A stretch of DNA of 64,000 nucleotides from Acanthochromis polyacanthus (taxonomy: Eukaryota; Chordata; Actinopteri; Pomacentridae), in contig NC_067113.1 of assembly GCF_021347895.1 (NCBI RefSeq), positions 44,121,474-44,185,473 of the forward strand. Direction: 5' to 3'. Positions 1 to 10,890 of the stretch are shown here, piece after piece (position 1 is the first letter of the stretch; every line of letters starts with the position of its first letter). Made by a program: the position numbers and the translations under genes. The notes below the pieces were generated by a model that saw nothing but the letters and a program-made list of their open reading frames with translations, was not told where the DNA came from and ran no database searches.

Positions 1-146
1 TATGCAAGAAAAACAGAAAAAAAGTTGAACTGCATTACTGAAAGCGGAACTTTTCCCTTTTTTCTTTATATTTCTTTTGCATATTGCGGTGAATGCTTTC
101 TTATTGAGAGTTCAATGAGAAAATCAACACCAGTCCTATAGCTTGT

Positions 147-250
147 TGAATAGAATAGAATAGAATAGAATCGCATTTTTATTGTCGTTTGCACAGAAAC
201 ATTGCAGTACAGGTACATTGAAGCTCTGTGCATTTCTTAATTCAACTTTA
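147..250 (-). repeat. (GAATA)n run and LINE-like 3' tail, reverse orientation
   Basis: A short pentanucleotide run (GAATA, about five units, 147-170) is followed by CGCATTTTTATTGTCGTTTGCAC. Read on the minus strand this is a tail ending in a GACAATAAAAA-type sequence and then (ATTCT)n, a form I know from 3' ends of fish retroelements. Only the tail is visible, so the family is not assigned. Confidence 0.45.
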
Positions 251-569
251 TATATAAAAATAAAAAAGGTATGAATGAAATTAAGAGCAGCAGCAAAAAA
301 AAGTCCACATATATATTATCAAAAAAACATAAGTACATGTTATAAAAAAGCACTTTGCAGAAAAATAACTGCAAATACCCTGAGTAGGTATTGCACATAA
401 AGGACTGCAGATGGAAATGAGCTTAAAGCTAACTCTGATGCAATACATGAAATGGCAACATTTTTGTTTAATATTGCTCATGGTCCCTACTTACATAAAC
501 TGATTAATATTATTTGGTGTATAGGAGTAATATTGTACATGTTGATTTGTATAATAAACATTAAGCTGT
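251..569. other. No gene seen
   Basis: AT-rich sequence. The only open frame (minus strand, 66 codons) has no recognisable domain. I see nothing supportable here. Confidence 0.6.
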
Positions 570-838
570 AACCAGAAGCTGGGTTAGCTTAGCTTCGAAT
601 TTAGACTGATAACAGGGTGAAGCAAATGGCCTGACTCTGTCCAAATCTACATAGTTGCCAAGGCAGCCAGTCAACCCCCCAAAAAACACTAGTCGAGAGC
701 ATAACCCCCCCATTAAACCATGTTGGTTTTTATACAGATTGATATAGATTTAACATAATAATTGGTGAACTTTGCAGAAGCTGGATGGTAGATTTTGTTA
801 CCTGCCAGGTTAGCAGTTTGTGCTGTTACGCCCAGTCA
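570..838 (+). repeat. Dispersed repeat, copy A (5' part)
   Basis: Shares a series of blocks with 3465-3714: AGCTGGGTTAGCTTAGCTTCGAA, then a TTGCC...GGCA stretch, then AGCATAACCCC..CATTAAA, then TTTTATACAGATTGATATAGAT. Its later part (CCTGCCAGGTTAGC) matches 4157-4410. It belongs to an old interspersed family, known in many fish genomes, that contains the motif GCTAAGCTAAGCTAA. The copy is interrupted at about 839. Confidence 0.6.
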
Positions 839-1347
839 CTGAATGCAACATGAAGCTGTCATCCTGTTGAGGCCTCAAGCAGCACACACCACAGCTTTTT
901 CCAACGAAAGTAATAATTTATTTCCAATAGCAAATATAAACAAAGGTTGTATTAAACAAAACAAAAAGTACAGATGAGCCTGAGCCAAAATCACTAAACA
1001 AAACCATGCTAAACTTCCCGAACACAAAGTAGTAGCTCGATCTCTTTCCTCTCTTCAACAAATAACAAATGACAGGATGGACTGTGCTGCTGGGTGCTGT
1101 GTGCTGGTTGGGACTTTTCGCAGGATGACTCGCCCATCTGGTCCTCTCTCTCTGAACCCCGGAAACGGCGTCATATTCCGCTTTTTATGTCCTCCAAGCA
1201 GACCGAGCCAATCCAGCGCCGATCCGTCAACGCGGTGACCAATCCTGTCGGTGGTATTGCACAGTCCTATTTACATATTTGGTTGGTGAAATACATAGGA
1301 CACACAGCGCAGAAAAAACACAACCATGAACGACCGCAGTTGTCACA
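839..1347. mobile_element. Unclassified ~510-bp insertion splitting dispersed repeat A
   Basis: Copy A stops at CGCCCAGT (about 838) and its expected continuation, GCTAAGCTAAGCT, resumes only at about 1349. The intervening DNA is unrelated to the repeat. Its two ends read CACTG... on one strand and CACTGTG... on the other, which could be the start of hAT-like termini, but no longer inverted repeat or target duplication is clear. An 86-codon open frame (1094-1354, plus) lies inside and has no recognisable domain. Confidence 0.35.
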
Positions 1348-1400
1348 GTGCTAAGCTAAGCTCAGGCAAATGAAGCTAATTGGCCACATAAAGTAGCTCC
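1348..1400 (+). repeat. Dispersed repeat, copy A (3' remainder)
   Basis: TGCTAAGCTAAGCT followed by GCTAATTGGC and an ACATAAAG stretch. The order matches copy C at 4270-4310, where the same motif is uninterrupted. Confidence 0.5.
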
Positions 1401-1546
1401 ATATGCACCGATATGTGCAAATACTTTCTGGAATCCTTTTAGATTTCACTCCATTTCAACGATTTCTATGGCCCTGTTTGATTTTCCTCAAAAGGTTTTA
1501 GACTGCACAATATTAACCATTTTCTCCATCCTTACACCTGTAACTG

Positions 1547-1893
1547 GCTGCTCAGCGGCGTAGTGGTTAGCACTTTCGCCTTGCAGCAAGAAGATCCCCG
1601 GTTCAAATCCCGGGGTGGGCCTGGGATCTTTCTGCATGGAGTTTGCATGTTCTCCCTGTGCATGCGTGGGTTTTCTCCGGGTACTCCGGCTTCCTCCCAC
1701 AGTCCAAAAACATGCTGAGGTTAATTGACTACTCTAAATTGCCCGTGAGTGTGATTGTTTGTCTGTATGTAGCCCTGTGACAGACTGGTGACCTGTCCAG
1801 GGTGTCCCCTGCCTTCACCAGAGTCAGCTGGGATAGGCTCCAGCACCCCCCGCGACCCTAGTGAGGATGAAGTGGTACATAGAGAATGGATGG
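1547..1893 (+). mobile_element. tRNA-derived SINE, full-length looking, with 13-bp target duplication
   Basis: The head has Pol III promoter elements: an A-box-like GTAGTGGTTAGCAC and a B box GGTTCAAATCC (about 1601-1611). The body contains the GGAGTTTGCATGTTCTCC and GGGTTTTCTCCGGGTACTCC blocks, the tail CAGCTGGGATAGGCTCCAGC...CCCCCCGCGACCC, and a terminal GAATGGATGG. The body is flanked by a perfect 13-bp direct repeat, ACACCTGTAACTG, at 1534-1546 and 1894-1906, as LINE-assisted insertion leaves. This SINE type is very common in percomorph fish. Two tail fragments of the same family lie at 3996-4123 (inverted) and 42454-42571. The perfect duplication suggests a fairly recent insertion. I do not give a formal family name. 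Confidence 0.9.
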
Positions 1894-1906
1894 ACACCTG
1901 TAACTG

Positions 1907-3464
1907 ATTTTTAACTTTTAATCTACCAGAAATATGTGTCCTTCACATAATTCGCTCGTGTCAAATGTCTTCCGTCACAATCAGCCTGAACGATAAGCAG
2001 TGAACGTTAAATCGACACGAGGTTCAAAACGAAGCACTCAGCATTCAGGAGAGTGTGAATTAACATATTGCCTGGGCCTGCTTTCATTACATACATCAGC
2101 TAATTAAAATAGATTGGTCAAGTGCTTTTAAACGTTGAGTATCGGAGCGTTTCAACGGAGCGTTATTACACACTTGACCTCGGGGTTGAAAGAGAGAGAA
2201 CAAAAGTGCGATTTGTAAAATTAACAGTGAGACAAAGGAGGACAAAATGTGACATTCTGAGCATCACAGAGACACTTTTTGTCGCTTTCTGTTTACCTCG
2301 ACACGTTTGCCTCTCGCTGTTTGTGCTATTTGATGCTGAATGTGAACATATTACCGGGCTGGAACTCTGCACTTTGCCCCCTTTTCTGTGTGTGGCTTGT
2401 TGAGAATGTTGTATGGGATTGTAGAAATGTTGCACGTGTGTGTTTGTGGGTCTGTGTAATTTGTTGCTTTCATGCTGATTCCTGGTTTCCTCCACTGGCC
2501 TCCTCTCAGCGGTGGACTAACCCCATGAGTGCAGAGCTGCCAATCAAAAGCAGTCGCATGCTTTCGCACAGATATCCATACGCTGCATAACAAAAAAAAC
2601 CTACAGAAACACTGAAGCCTCACGCTGACTCGGTCACGCAGTGAGGCTCGACACGCAGAGCGACACGCACAAACACACATGCTGCCAAAATCACTGCAGT
2701 ACAGAGATTTCAGAAGATTGTTGACGGTTGCCATGGACGTGTTTTGGAGATGAGCCACAATGAAAGACGTGTTCAGCAGCTTCACTTGGAAAACTGATTC
2801 ACCCAAACATGTCTGAGCTGTAAGCCTGTAAATGGAACTTTTTGGTGAACTGGTCAAAAAAAAAACACTTCCATCATTCGAGATGGGGAGCTGGCAAAAA
2901 TGAACCCAAAAATCCAGATAAGTAATAGCCTGGAATGAACAGAGGCAAGAAATAAAGACATAAAAAACAAAATAGAAGGGCACGAGGGAGGTAAACATGG
3001 TCACAAAAAGGGCAAACTGACAAAGACAGAGGGAGAAATAACACCATTTAAACATTCAGAACTGACTGGAGGTCAGCTTTCTTTCCTGATTAGAGATCGG
3101 CTTTCTTTCCTGATTGGAGATCGGCTTTCTTCCATTATGTCTTTTGTGTATGAACTTTTTCAAGTTCCAGTGGATGAATAAAGCTCATAGCAACTGCTTA
3201 ACGCTATAATACTGCACTGCTGTTTTATCTGCATGTTTAGTTGATGATATAATGCTATAATACTCTTTTTTGTTAAATGTTTTAGACATATCGTGTTAAT
3301 ATTATCTTGAATTCACTGACAATGATGTTGGCATCTACTGCTGGTCCATATCGACCTTCTTATATTGTTCAGGCTTACCATCTATAAACTCAAGACACAG
3401 CCAAACTTTATATTTACGGTAACCCTAATGGGAAGATCATTACCACCATCATGTCTTGTGTTGT
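1907..3464. other. No gene seen; small 24-bp tandem repeat at 3068-3132
   Basis: Mostly unique-looking DNA. At 3068-3132 a 24-bp unit (key motif GATCGGCTTTCTTTCCTGATT) repeats about 2.7 times with few mismatches. A 234-codon minus-strand open frame spans 2351-3055. It is cysteine- and phenylalanine-rich, has no domain I recognise, and overlaps a plus-strand frame of similar quality, so I do not call it a gene. Confidence 0.55.
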
Positions 3465-3714
3465 AAAGACGAAGCTTGAGCCAGCAGTTGGGTTTGCTTA
3501 GCTTCGAATACAAACTGGAAACAGAGTGACATAAATATCTTGACATTTTCCAAATCCACAGGGTTGCCTGGCATCTGGTCCCACCCACTACAATCCTAGT
3601 CCAGAACATAACCCCACATTAAATTGCAAATTGCTGCTTTTGCATGTTGACTTTTATACCAGTTGAAATAGATATAACTGATAATCACTGATAAGTAAAA
3701 TTTGCATTTAAAAC
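3465..3714 (+). repeat. Dispersed repeat, copy B
   Basis: A diverged relative of 570-838. The shared blocks in the same order are GTTTGCTTAGCTTCGAATAC, GGAAACAGAGTGA, GGGTTGCCTGGCA, CAGAACATAACCCCACATTAAA and TTTTATACCAGTTGAAATAGATATA. Confidence 0.55.
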
Positions 3715-3984
3715 AAGTTAGAATAAGCTATAATAGGAAAGCTGTGGCAAACAGGAAAGTTTTGAGCTATGATTTAAAAGAAGTGAGAGTTGGAGCAGAC
3801 CTCCAGCTTTCAGGTAGTTTGTTTCAGATATGTGGAGCATAATGAGTAAATGCTGCTTCACCATGTTTAGTTGTAATCCTAGGGACTGAAAGCAGAACAG
3901 TACCTGAAGATCTCAGAGGTCACGATGGTTCGTAGATCAGCTATGTATTTTGGGCCTAAACCATTCACTGATGCAGAAAATATT
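3715..3984 (+). repeat. Dispersed repeat with a block sequence common in fish genomes
   Basis: Contains blocks I recognise from an interspersed fish family: a GAGAGTTGGAGCAGACCTCCAG stretch, GTTTGTTTCAGATATGTGGAGC, TGCTGCTTCACCATGTTTAG and GTATTTTGGGCCTAAACCATT. The family may derive from a LINE, but no coding motif survives here. It ends at the inverted SINE tail. Confidence 0.5.
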
Positions 3985-3995
3985 TGCCCAAATCC

Positions 3996-4123
3996 ATCCA
4001 TCCATCCATTCTCTATACAACACTTTATCCTCACTAGGGTCGCGGGGGGTGCTGGAGCCTATTCCAGCTGACTCGGGCGAAGGCAGGGGACACCCTGGAC
4101 AGGTCACCAGTCTGTCGCAGGGC
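3996..4123 (-). mobile_element. 5'-truncated SINE tail, inverted, with 11-bp target duplication
   Basis: The plus strand starts (ATCC)n and continues CTAGGGTCGCGGGGGGTGCT, which is the reverse complement of the tail of the SINE at 1547-1893. A perfect 11-bp direct repeat, TGCCCAAATCC, flanks it at 3985-3995 and 4124-4134, so the 5' truncation happened at insertion. Confidence 0.88.
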
Positions 4124-4156
4124 TGCCCAAATCCCACCCCAAAAAAAAAAAAAAAT

Positions 4157-4410
4157 CCAGAATCTCCCTAGAATTAATGGCAAAGTGATGCTTTTACATA
4201 TTTAGGTTTCTGTACAGATTTCAATGCTACCTGCCACATTAGCTGTTTCCCCTTGCTTCCAGTCTATATGCTAAGCTAAGCTAATTGGCTGCACAAATCA
4301 GCGACATATTGCTTTCGTTGTATTGTTCAGGCCTAAAATCTACAAACTGGAGACAACTACTACACAAATGCAGTGCAGATTAATAAATCCAAACTTTCCA
4401 TTTAAGTTCA
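4157..4410 (+). repeat. Dispersed repeat, copy C
   Basis: CCAGAATCTCCCTAGAATTAATGG, TTTCTGTACAGATT, CTACCTGCCACATTAGCTG and CTATATGCTAAGCTAAGCTAATTGGC correspond to the second half of the copy-A family, uninterrupted here. A run of about 15 A (4140-4154) precedes it. Confidence 0.55.
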
Positions 4411-7400
4411 CCCATGTATATTAGCATACAGTCCCAAGGGTAAAAAGCCACCACACTGTGCTGGAGAAAACTGTATATACCAGGAGCACTGGACCTCTGG
4501 GAGTTTGTACAATAAGTTTGAGCAATATACTGAGGAGAAAAAAAGCTACAGAACTCTGTCCCAAAAAGAAACTATAGTACATAAATTGTGTCTAAAGTTC
4601 CAGACTTCTGTGTAAACAAACGGATTTTTAACCAGCAGAAACTATGAAAAACCCCCATTAGGATGCAGCAGTTGTACCTCCGGACAGCTTTACAGCCGGC
4701 TGTATTTACTGAAGACATTTTTGGAGCGTCACAATAGCAGCAACCCAGGTGTAATTAATGGCTTAATGATGACGGTATGAACTCCTTTAAGCCGCTTCGG
4801 TTTCAGGCGCCGCTTACTGTCACATTGTGCCACCAGCTGAACAGAACAAAGGCGCCTTTACCGCTGCTACAACCACATGTGCTTGACAAGTCAAAATGCC
4901 CTATAAATGTAGAACGGGAGCGTTTGTAGCCACTGTGTAATTGCGGAGGTACACAAACACGGCATGCATTGAGGTTTTAAAAATGCCATTACGCTGCAAT
5001 TATGGAGAGCAAAAATATTGGATGGTCTGCAGGAACCGCATTTGGATAATTGGTGTATTCTGTGCAGCATTTGTGCAAATTATTTGAATGGTTAAAGGAC
5101 AGATTCACCATTTTCCACATCTAGTTCTTATTATAGTGACCGTTAAGTGATCCCTTCCTAATGCACTGCCACTTTAAATGATGGATTGACACAAATTAAG
5201 CTAATTGTAATTGTTGTTCTTCTCCTTCCTACTCCATTTACTGTCATAAAAACATTATGAAATGAGGGCTTCACTTTCATAGCAAGTGGGGAAAATCAAT
5301 TCTTGCAAAAAAAAAAAAATACCACCAATAATGACTTAATAATGTACTTCCTTAATACTAGAGAGTCTTTTCACCATTTTCTATTTTTAATCCCATTTGC
5401 AAAATTCTCATCCCATCTTCAGACCACTTTATCTGACTCTCCTGCCTTTCACAGGCGGCTGAGACAATATAATTTCTACTTTCTAACAGTACACAGCTAC
5501 AGGATTGGGAGCATAAGTCGACCTGATAATATTCTTCCAGTCCTGCAGAATTCAGCTGATGAAGCAGAGTCTGCTGTAATTGCCTCAGCTCTAGGAAAGA
5601 TATGGGGAGGATTCTTGAATTACCGTAATCCATTAGCTTTTTTTCTCGTCCGAAACTTAATTTAACTAAATTCTGAAAAGGGAGAATAGGAGCTGGGGAG
5701 CCTCAAAATCACACTTTATACCGTTAATGTCACAGGTTCAAATACTGAATACTAGACGAGACTGATTGCTGTAACTTCCCAATTTGTCTTTTGCTTCTGT
5801 GCAGTTCTCATAAAACAGAATTTAAATCCTTTTATTAACACATAATCTATTACTTGGCTTATATTTTTGCCGATACAGATAAATGTGAGGTGCAGATAAA
5901 TTAGTAAGGTTAAAATTTGAGTCACTTCATAGTCATGCTTTGCATTTTAAGGATTCTAAAGATAGTAAACAAGAAAATCCGTACGTTTTACTCTAGGAGA
6001 ATATTTGTTCCTATTATTCATCAGTGCTAGTTGCTTATTTGCATATTTACCCTTCTTCTTCTTCTTCCTCCTCCATGTCACATCAAGTTAAACCGAGAAC
6101 AGCAAACAAGTCAGTATTCTTAATGAGTGATGCTGGTGGCCCACTTCCATATTAATAAAAACCGTATGCTAATGAATGTTTTGAGACAGTTAATTAAAAG
6201 TAAGCGGGCTAATAAGTGTTTATTTACCGTAGTCGACTGAGTCTGAACAGGAGGCTCATGCACAACATGCTCGCAGGTCAACAACAACAACAAAAAAAAA
6301 TAAAAAAAAATCTTCCACCCTCATTATACAAAGATCTATCAAACTTTAGCTCCTCTGGTCAGTCATAACATGCAACACGCATGGTGAAGTCTTACGATGT
6401 CTGGTGTCTGAAGCAGCAAATAGTTAGTTAGATAGGGGTTTCCCTGCATTAGTTTTACATAATTATCCTCATTTTCTATGTTTTTGTGCTTTCTGTGTGG
6501 CCTTTCTGCATTATCAGCTGGCGACTGAATGCAAATTCATAGGCAGGAATAAATGCATATCAGCACCCATTCATAACTCCATGCATCAAAAGTACAAAAG
6601 CCGAGCAGAAATAGAGACATGAATCACTGTTGCTGTTTCCAGCTCGGTTACACTAAACTGTTAAGGTCAAACTGAGGTGCCATTTAAGCCTCAGATAGAT
6701 CAGATCCACTGTCACTCACATTCATTTTAATGTGAAACACCAAATACTGAGGCCAGTGCAAATGGTAATCACCATTGTTACCCATAATTCCAGCACAAAG
6801 GTTAAAATATTCTGAATTAATGTTTTGTTCCTATAACAGTTATTATGGAAATGAACATAAACTGTAGTCATTGAGAATGTGTGTGGAAGTCTTTGATCTG
6901 CACAGCTGAGTCTGTACTGTAGCTGTAGACACATCAAACGTACCTACTTGCAGTGTTTCTTTGTGAAGTTTGTACCTTGTAAACGTGTCCACATGGTGGT
7001 TTTTATATGCTAGAACACACATCAAGAGCTGTCTCGTTTAGTCATTTAACATTCTGGAGTACAGAATGGTGTGTTTTCACCTCAGTATCATTCTTATTGT
7101 CTATACAAGTCATTTCATCTCAAATTACAATGATTTCTGCTCAACCATTTCTGATTTGCTAGCATAAAATATGGATATTCCTGAAGATATTAGTACAAGA
7201 TATTTTCTTTAAAACATTGCCTATCAACCCACTTTCAGCACGTTTTTTTTCAAAATTGAAGTTTAAAGCAGTTGGAGTTGTTGGAGTAAATCTCCCTGCT
7301 AAGCTAAGCTAAGCAGAGTGTTGTCTCTTTTATCCAGAATAAGAACCTGTGACTGTCAGATGTCTTGTCAAGGTGTGTTTGAGAACAAGAGCTCAGTTCC

Positions 7401-9293
7401 TTTGGTAATAAATTACATCAGAAAGAGTTTACATTTCACAGCTGACGGTTTATTTTTTTTTAAAGTAAGAAACAGTAGCTGACAAAACAACCTCAGTCTA
7501 AGGTCAAAAAGTCCAAACACAGAAAAATGAAAATATCAAAAAAGTTGAAAATCCAAAAAGACAGAACATCCACTGTTCAATGATAAGTAATGATGAAGGC
7601 CTTGTAATACTATCAAAAGGGGAAAACAAAGTGAGTAAGTGGATTTGACACTTTTTTGCCAAAACATATTAAATAACTCAGAACGCCTTGGAGTCTTGTC
7701 AGACTTTTCTTCAGGAGGAAATGACATCATGTGGAGCAGGTCATGTGATCTGTGATGGAATTAAAACACTTCCTTTTCAGACACAGATACAATTTGTTAT
7801 TTTCCACATAAAATTTGATGCAAAACTGTCAAACTACATCTAACAAACAGAACTTCTAAGTATGAACTTTCATGACCTTGGATAAGTTTTTAGCGTATTA
7901 ATCAAAACAAGAGCTGCCTGGTTAGCTGCCTTTACGTGTGTTTGTTAAACCTTCAAGCTTTGAATCTGTTGCAGATTTGCATGGTCTGTCTTATTAAATG
8001 AGTGGAGAAAGAACGGAGCGTTGATATTAGAAACAAGCAAAATTTAATAATGTTAGTAGAGTTGCACAAATACAGTATGTGCCTGCGTATATACTTTTCT
8101 CTACTGTATGTGAATTAGTGATGCAGCTAACAGCGCTGTTAATGTCTATACTGGGCCGCCCCAAAAACCAAAGGCTACATATAGGGAGAAATAAAAGCCT
8201 TCAGAGAACAATCACAGCTATGAAAACACCAATGCGTGCCAATCCTCAGTTCACTTCTCTGCATTATTCATTCGCTGACAGCAAAACAAATATTAACATA
8301 TCAAATATTATCATAAATTCCCACGAGACATTCATACCACTCCAGAACTAAAAAGGGCAATTTAACGTCGCATTTGAAACTCAAGTTAAAGGAATGTATT
8401 CATGTCGGTACAGGAGAGGTGCAGCGTGTTTCACTGGAAAACAGCAGAGAGATGATTCAACAGAACACTGCGTAGTGAATTTGCCTATTGAGGCTAAACT
8501 CACCTTGAACTTAATTCAATTCAAGCTGCTTTCTTGGATTTTTCCCGCCATTTCTGGACTTATTTCAGTCGACAGCTCTCAAAGCTTGGAAATGGGCAAA
8601 GATTCGAGTCTTTCCTAACGATAAATGGGAAGCAAACTCTATCAGAGGCATGTTTTACAGAAAATTTAGGCCTTTAACTTGTTAAAACTGACATCATTAG
8701 TGCGTTAGAGATCCCTGAGATTTAGGTGTTAAAGCTCAGTAAAGCATTCTGTTACTCATTTTCAGACATTCTAATATGGTTCAGTAAATCAACATGTGAC
8801 TTTTGTTGGTATTTGTACTCAAAGACACCAACAGGAAAGTAGAAAATACAACTGTTCATATTAAATTACCCCATTTACATGCTAAGCATAAAATCACATC
8901 AAACCTGTAAGTTCCTTTTGTGTAATTCCCAAACATTGTGATTTCAACCAAGTGAGGTACAGGTCAGGTCTCTTGGCTCTTATTATGATCTGAAACAGTC
9001 GCTAATTAAGCAAGACGTGCTACAAAACAAGCTGTTCTGTAGTACAAAAACAATCTGTGACTGTAGTTTTGAGATATGTCTTCTCTTTTTATAGTTCCTC
9101 CAGCTCTACGGGGATTATTTTCTGTTTCTGCAGTTCTTTTGTTTCCTCAGTAATAATCAGGAGACATGAGCACAAAAAAGAGGAGATGACCTTTTATTCA
9201 AAATAGATACGGATTCCTGCCACACTGTGAGAGGAATGTAGTCAGTCTGCTGCTGCCTTTTGTGTGTGTTACAGTATGGAACCACAGCTGAAT
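4411..9293. other. No gene or clear repeat seen
   Basis: Unique-looking, moderately AT-rich DNA with short A-runs (5309-5320, 6288-6310), a (CTT)n stretch near 6053-6066 and a GCTAAGCTAAGCTAAG motif at about 7300-7315. The largest open frames (120 codons at 5303-5665 plus and 91 at 5358-5633 minus) overlap each other and have no recognisable domain. Regulatory or conserved noncoding elements could be present, but single-sequence reading cannot show them. Confidence 0.5.
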
Positions 9294-10620
9294 AGACTTG
9301 GACCTGATTGCCAAAGAACTCCAAAATGCAGCCCGGACTGTAAGTATTTGGACAGTTTCTCATTTTTTGATCTTCAGGCTCTGAAGGCTTCAGCACATTC
9401 AATTTCAAGTGAAATTGTGGATACTCTAAACTTGAAAGCGCCAAGTCTCTGCTTCTTTTGAGCAGGTTTACATCAGCATAGAGAAAACCAGGAGACACAA
9501 TTCAGAAGTTCAGTGGTTCAAAAGTAGTTGAAAAACATGAATCAAGCCAAACAAATGCATCATAATTACAGTTTTGTGAGAATAAACATTTGCAGCCGAT
9601 AACTGTCTGAAGTCCTAAACTTATAGATATCAGCAAAAACTTTCTATAGAGCACAAATGAATATCAGATATATTTGTCTTGGCATATATGTTATCCAAAT
9701 TGCGGCAAAAGAAGAAGAAAAAGATGCTTGGGGCAATTTGGAAACGTCGTCACATGGTTTGTCTACAGCTTCAACTCCTTTGTTTATAATACAATCCAGG
9801 TTGTTCAAGAAGAATGAACTGGTTTCATTCTGCAATATTTTAAAAAGGAAAAGCAATAGAAAACTTCAGCCAATACACAAGTGTTCTACTCACAATCAAC
9901 TTTTATTTCCTATCTTACAAGCGTTCAATGTGGCTGCCACCTGTAGCACGGGCAGCAGCAATGCGATAAGAGAATTCCTCCCAGACGCAAATCAGCAAAT
10001 CACGATCCACTGTTGTTATTCGATGACTTTAACCATCAAATAAAAATTGATTGTGAGTAGAATACTTGTGACTTAGATGGAGTTTTCTATTGCTTTTCCA
10101 TATTAAAATATTGTGTAATTCTTTTTGAATAACTCTGTAGAATACTATCAACAGTGTGCAGCACATCTGTCTGTCTGTCTTTAGTATTTTCTCTGTGATG
10201 CTCTCCCAGGCTTCACTGCACCTTCAGCTCTTCCTTGTTTTGGGATTTCTCTGCCTTTAGTCTGTGCTGAAAGTAGAATGCAGCTGAATCACACTCAGAT
10301 CCAAAGTTTGACTTTGCCAGTCGAGGATATTCCACCCCCTCACCCTGCAAATCTCTTTGGCTGCTTTGGCTGTATGCTTAAGATCGATGTCCTGCTGAAT
10401 GATAAAACATTACCCAGTTTTGATGCATCCGAGTGCACAGAATCCCAATGTACGACTCCGCTTTCATCCTGTTGCCTTCTGTCAGCAGTGAAATCATCAA
10501 TCACTGCCATTGTGGCCATTCCAGGTGCAGCCATACATCCCAGAGTCATCACAGAACCACCAGCATGTTTGACAGATGGCGTGGGCCATGAGGGAAGACT
10601 TGTTGTTTAGGCACAATGCA
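9294..10620 (-). pseudogene. Tc1/mariner-like transposon remnant with decayed transposase
   Basis: Read on the minus strand this is a degenerate Tc1-like element of a type widespread in fish. The outer end near 9290-9360 keeps TTGGACCTGATTG and GTAAGTATTTGGACAG. Coding traces lie at about 10195-10560: the minus-strand frame at 10340-10552 includes MTLGCMAAPGMATMAVIDDF, which corresponds to the transposase segment around the second catalytic region, and further pieces (GTGATGCTCTCCCAGGC, 10197-10213; GGCTGCTTTGGCTGTATGCTTAAG, 10359-10382) match its N-terminal half. The element is split: sequence leaves off near 9640 (ATCAGCAAAAA) and resumes near 10181, with the inverted-repeat element at 9797-10137 in between. 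Stops and frameshifts throughout rule out function. Confidence 0.72.
9797..10137. mobile_element. ~340-bp inverted-repeat element (MITE-like) nested in the Tc1 remnant
   Basis: The two ends form long imperfect terminal inverted repeats of about 100 bp. The left arm (9797-9910) contains GGAAAAGCAATAGAAAACTT and TCTACTCACAATCAA. The right arm (about 10035-10137) contains their reverse complements, TTGATTGTGAGTAGA and GTTTTCTATTGCTTTTCC. The middle (about 9915-10030) reads GTGGCTGCCACCTGTAGCAC, possibly a transposase remnant. There is no intact frame. Confidence 0.7.
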
Positions 10621-10865
10621 AATTTTATTAAAAATGGAGGGAAGAAGTTAAAAATGCTGAAAGACTTCTGATCATAGGGCCATATGAGCTAAAAATCATA
10701 ACAGAAACATTTAACTCGATGAACCCTGAGCATTTTATAGGTCACTGTGGGCTTATTGTCACTCTAATATAACGTTATAACGGCACAACAATAGCAAGAT
10801 GTAGAGATAACTGGAAAATAATTATTTTCTCTTATGACACAGTTCTGCCATTAATCATTCACAAA

Positions 10866-10890
10866 GGGGGGGGGGGGGGGGGGGGGGGGG
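10866..10890 (+). repeat. Uninterrupted G25 homopolymer
   Basis: Twenty-five consecutive G after ACAAA and before ATCAAGC. A run this long can form G-quadruplexes and is also a common place for assembly or length error. Confidence 0.95.

Noticed and set aside
2351..3055. 234-codon minus-strand open frame, the longest outside the repeats
   Set aside because: There is no recognisable domain, no codon-usage or splice support, and a plus-strand frame overlaps it. It is probably chance.
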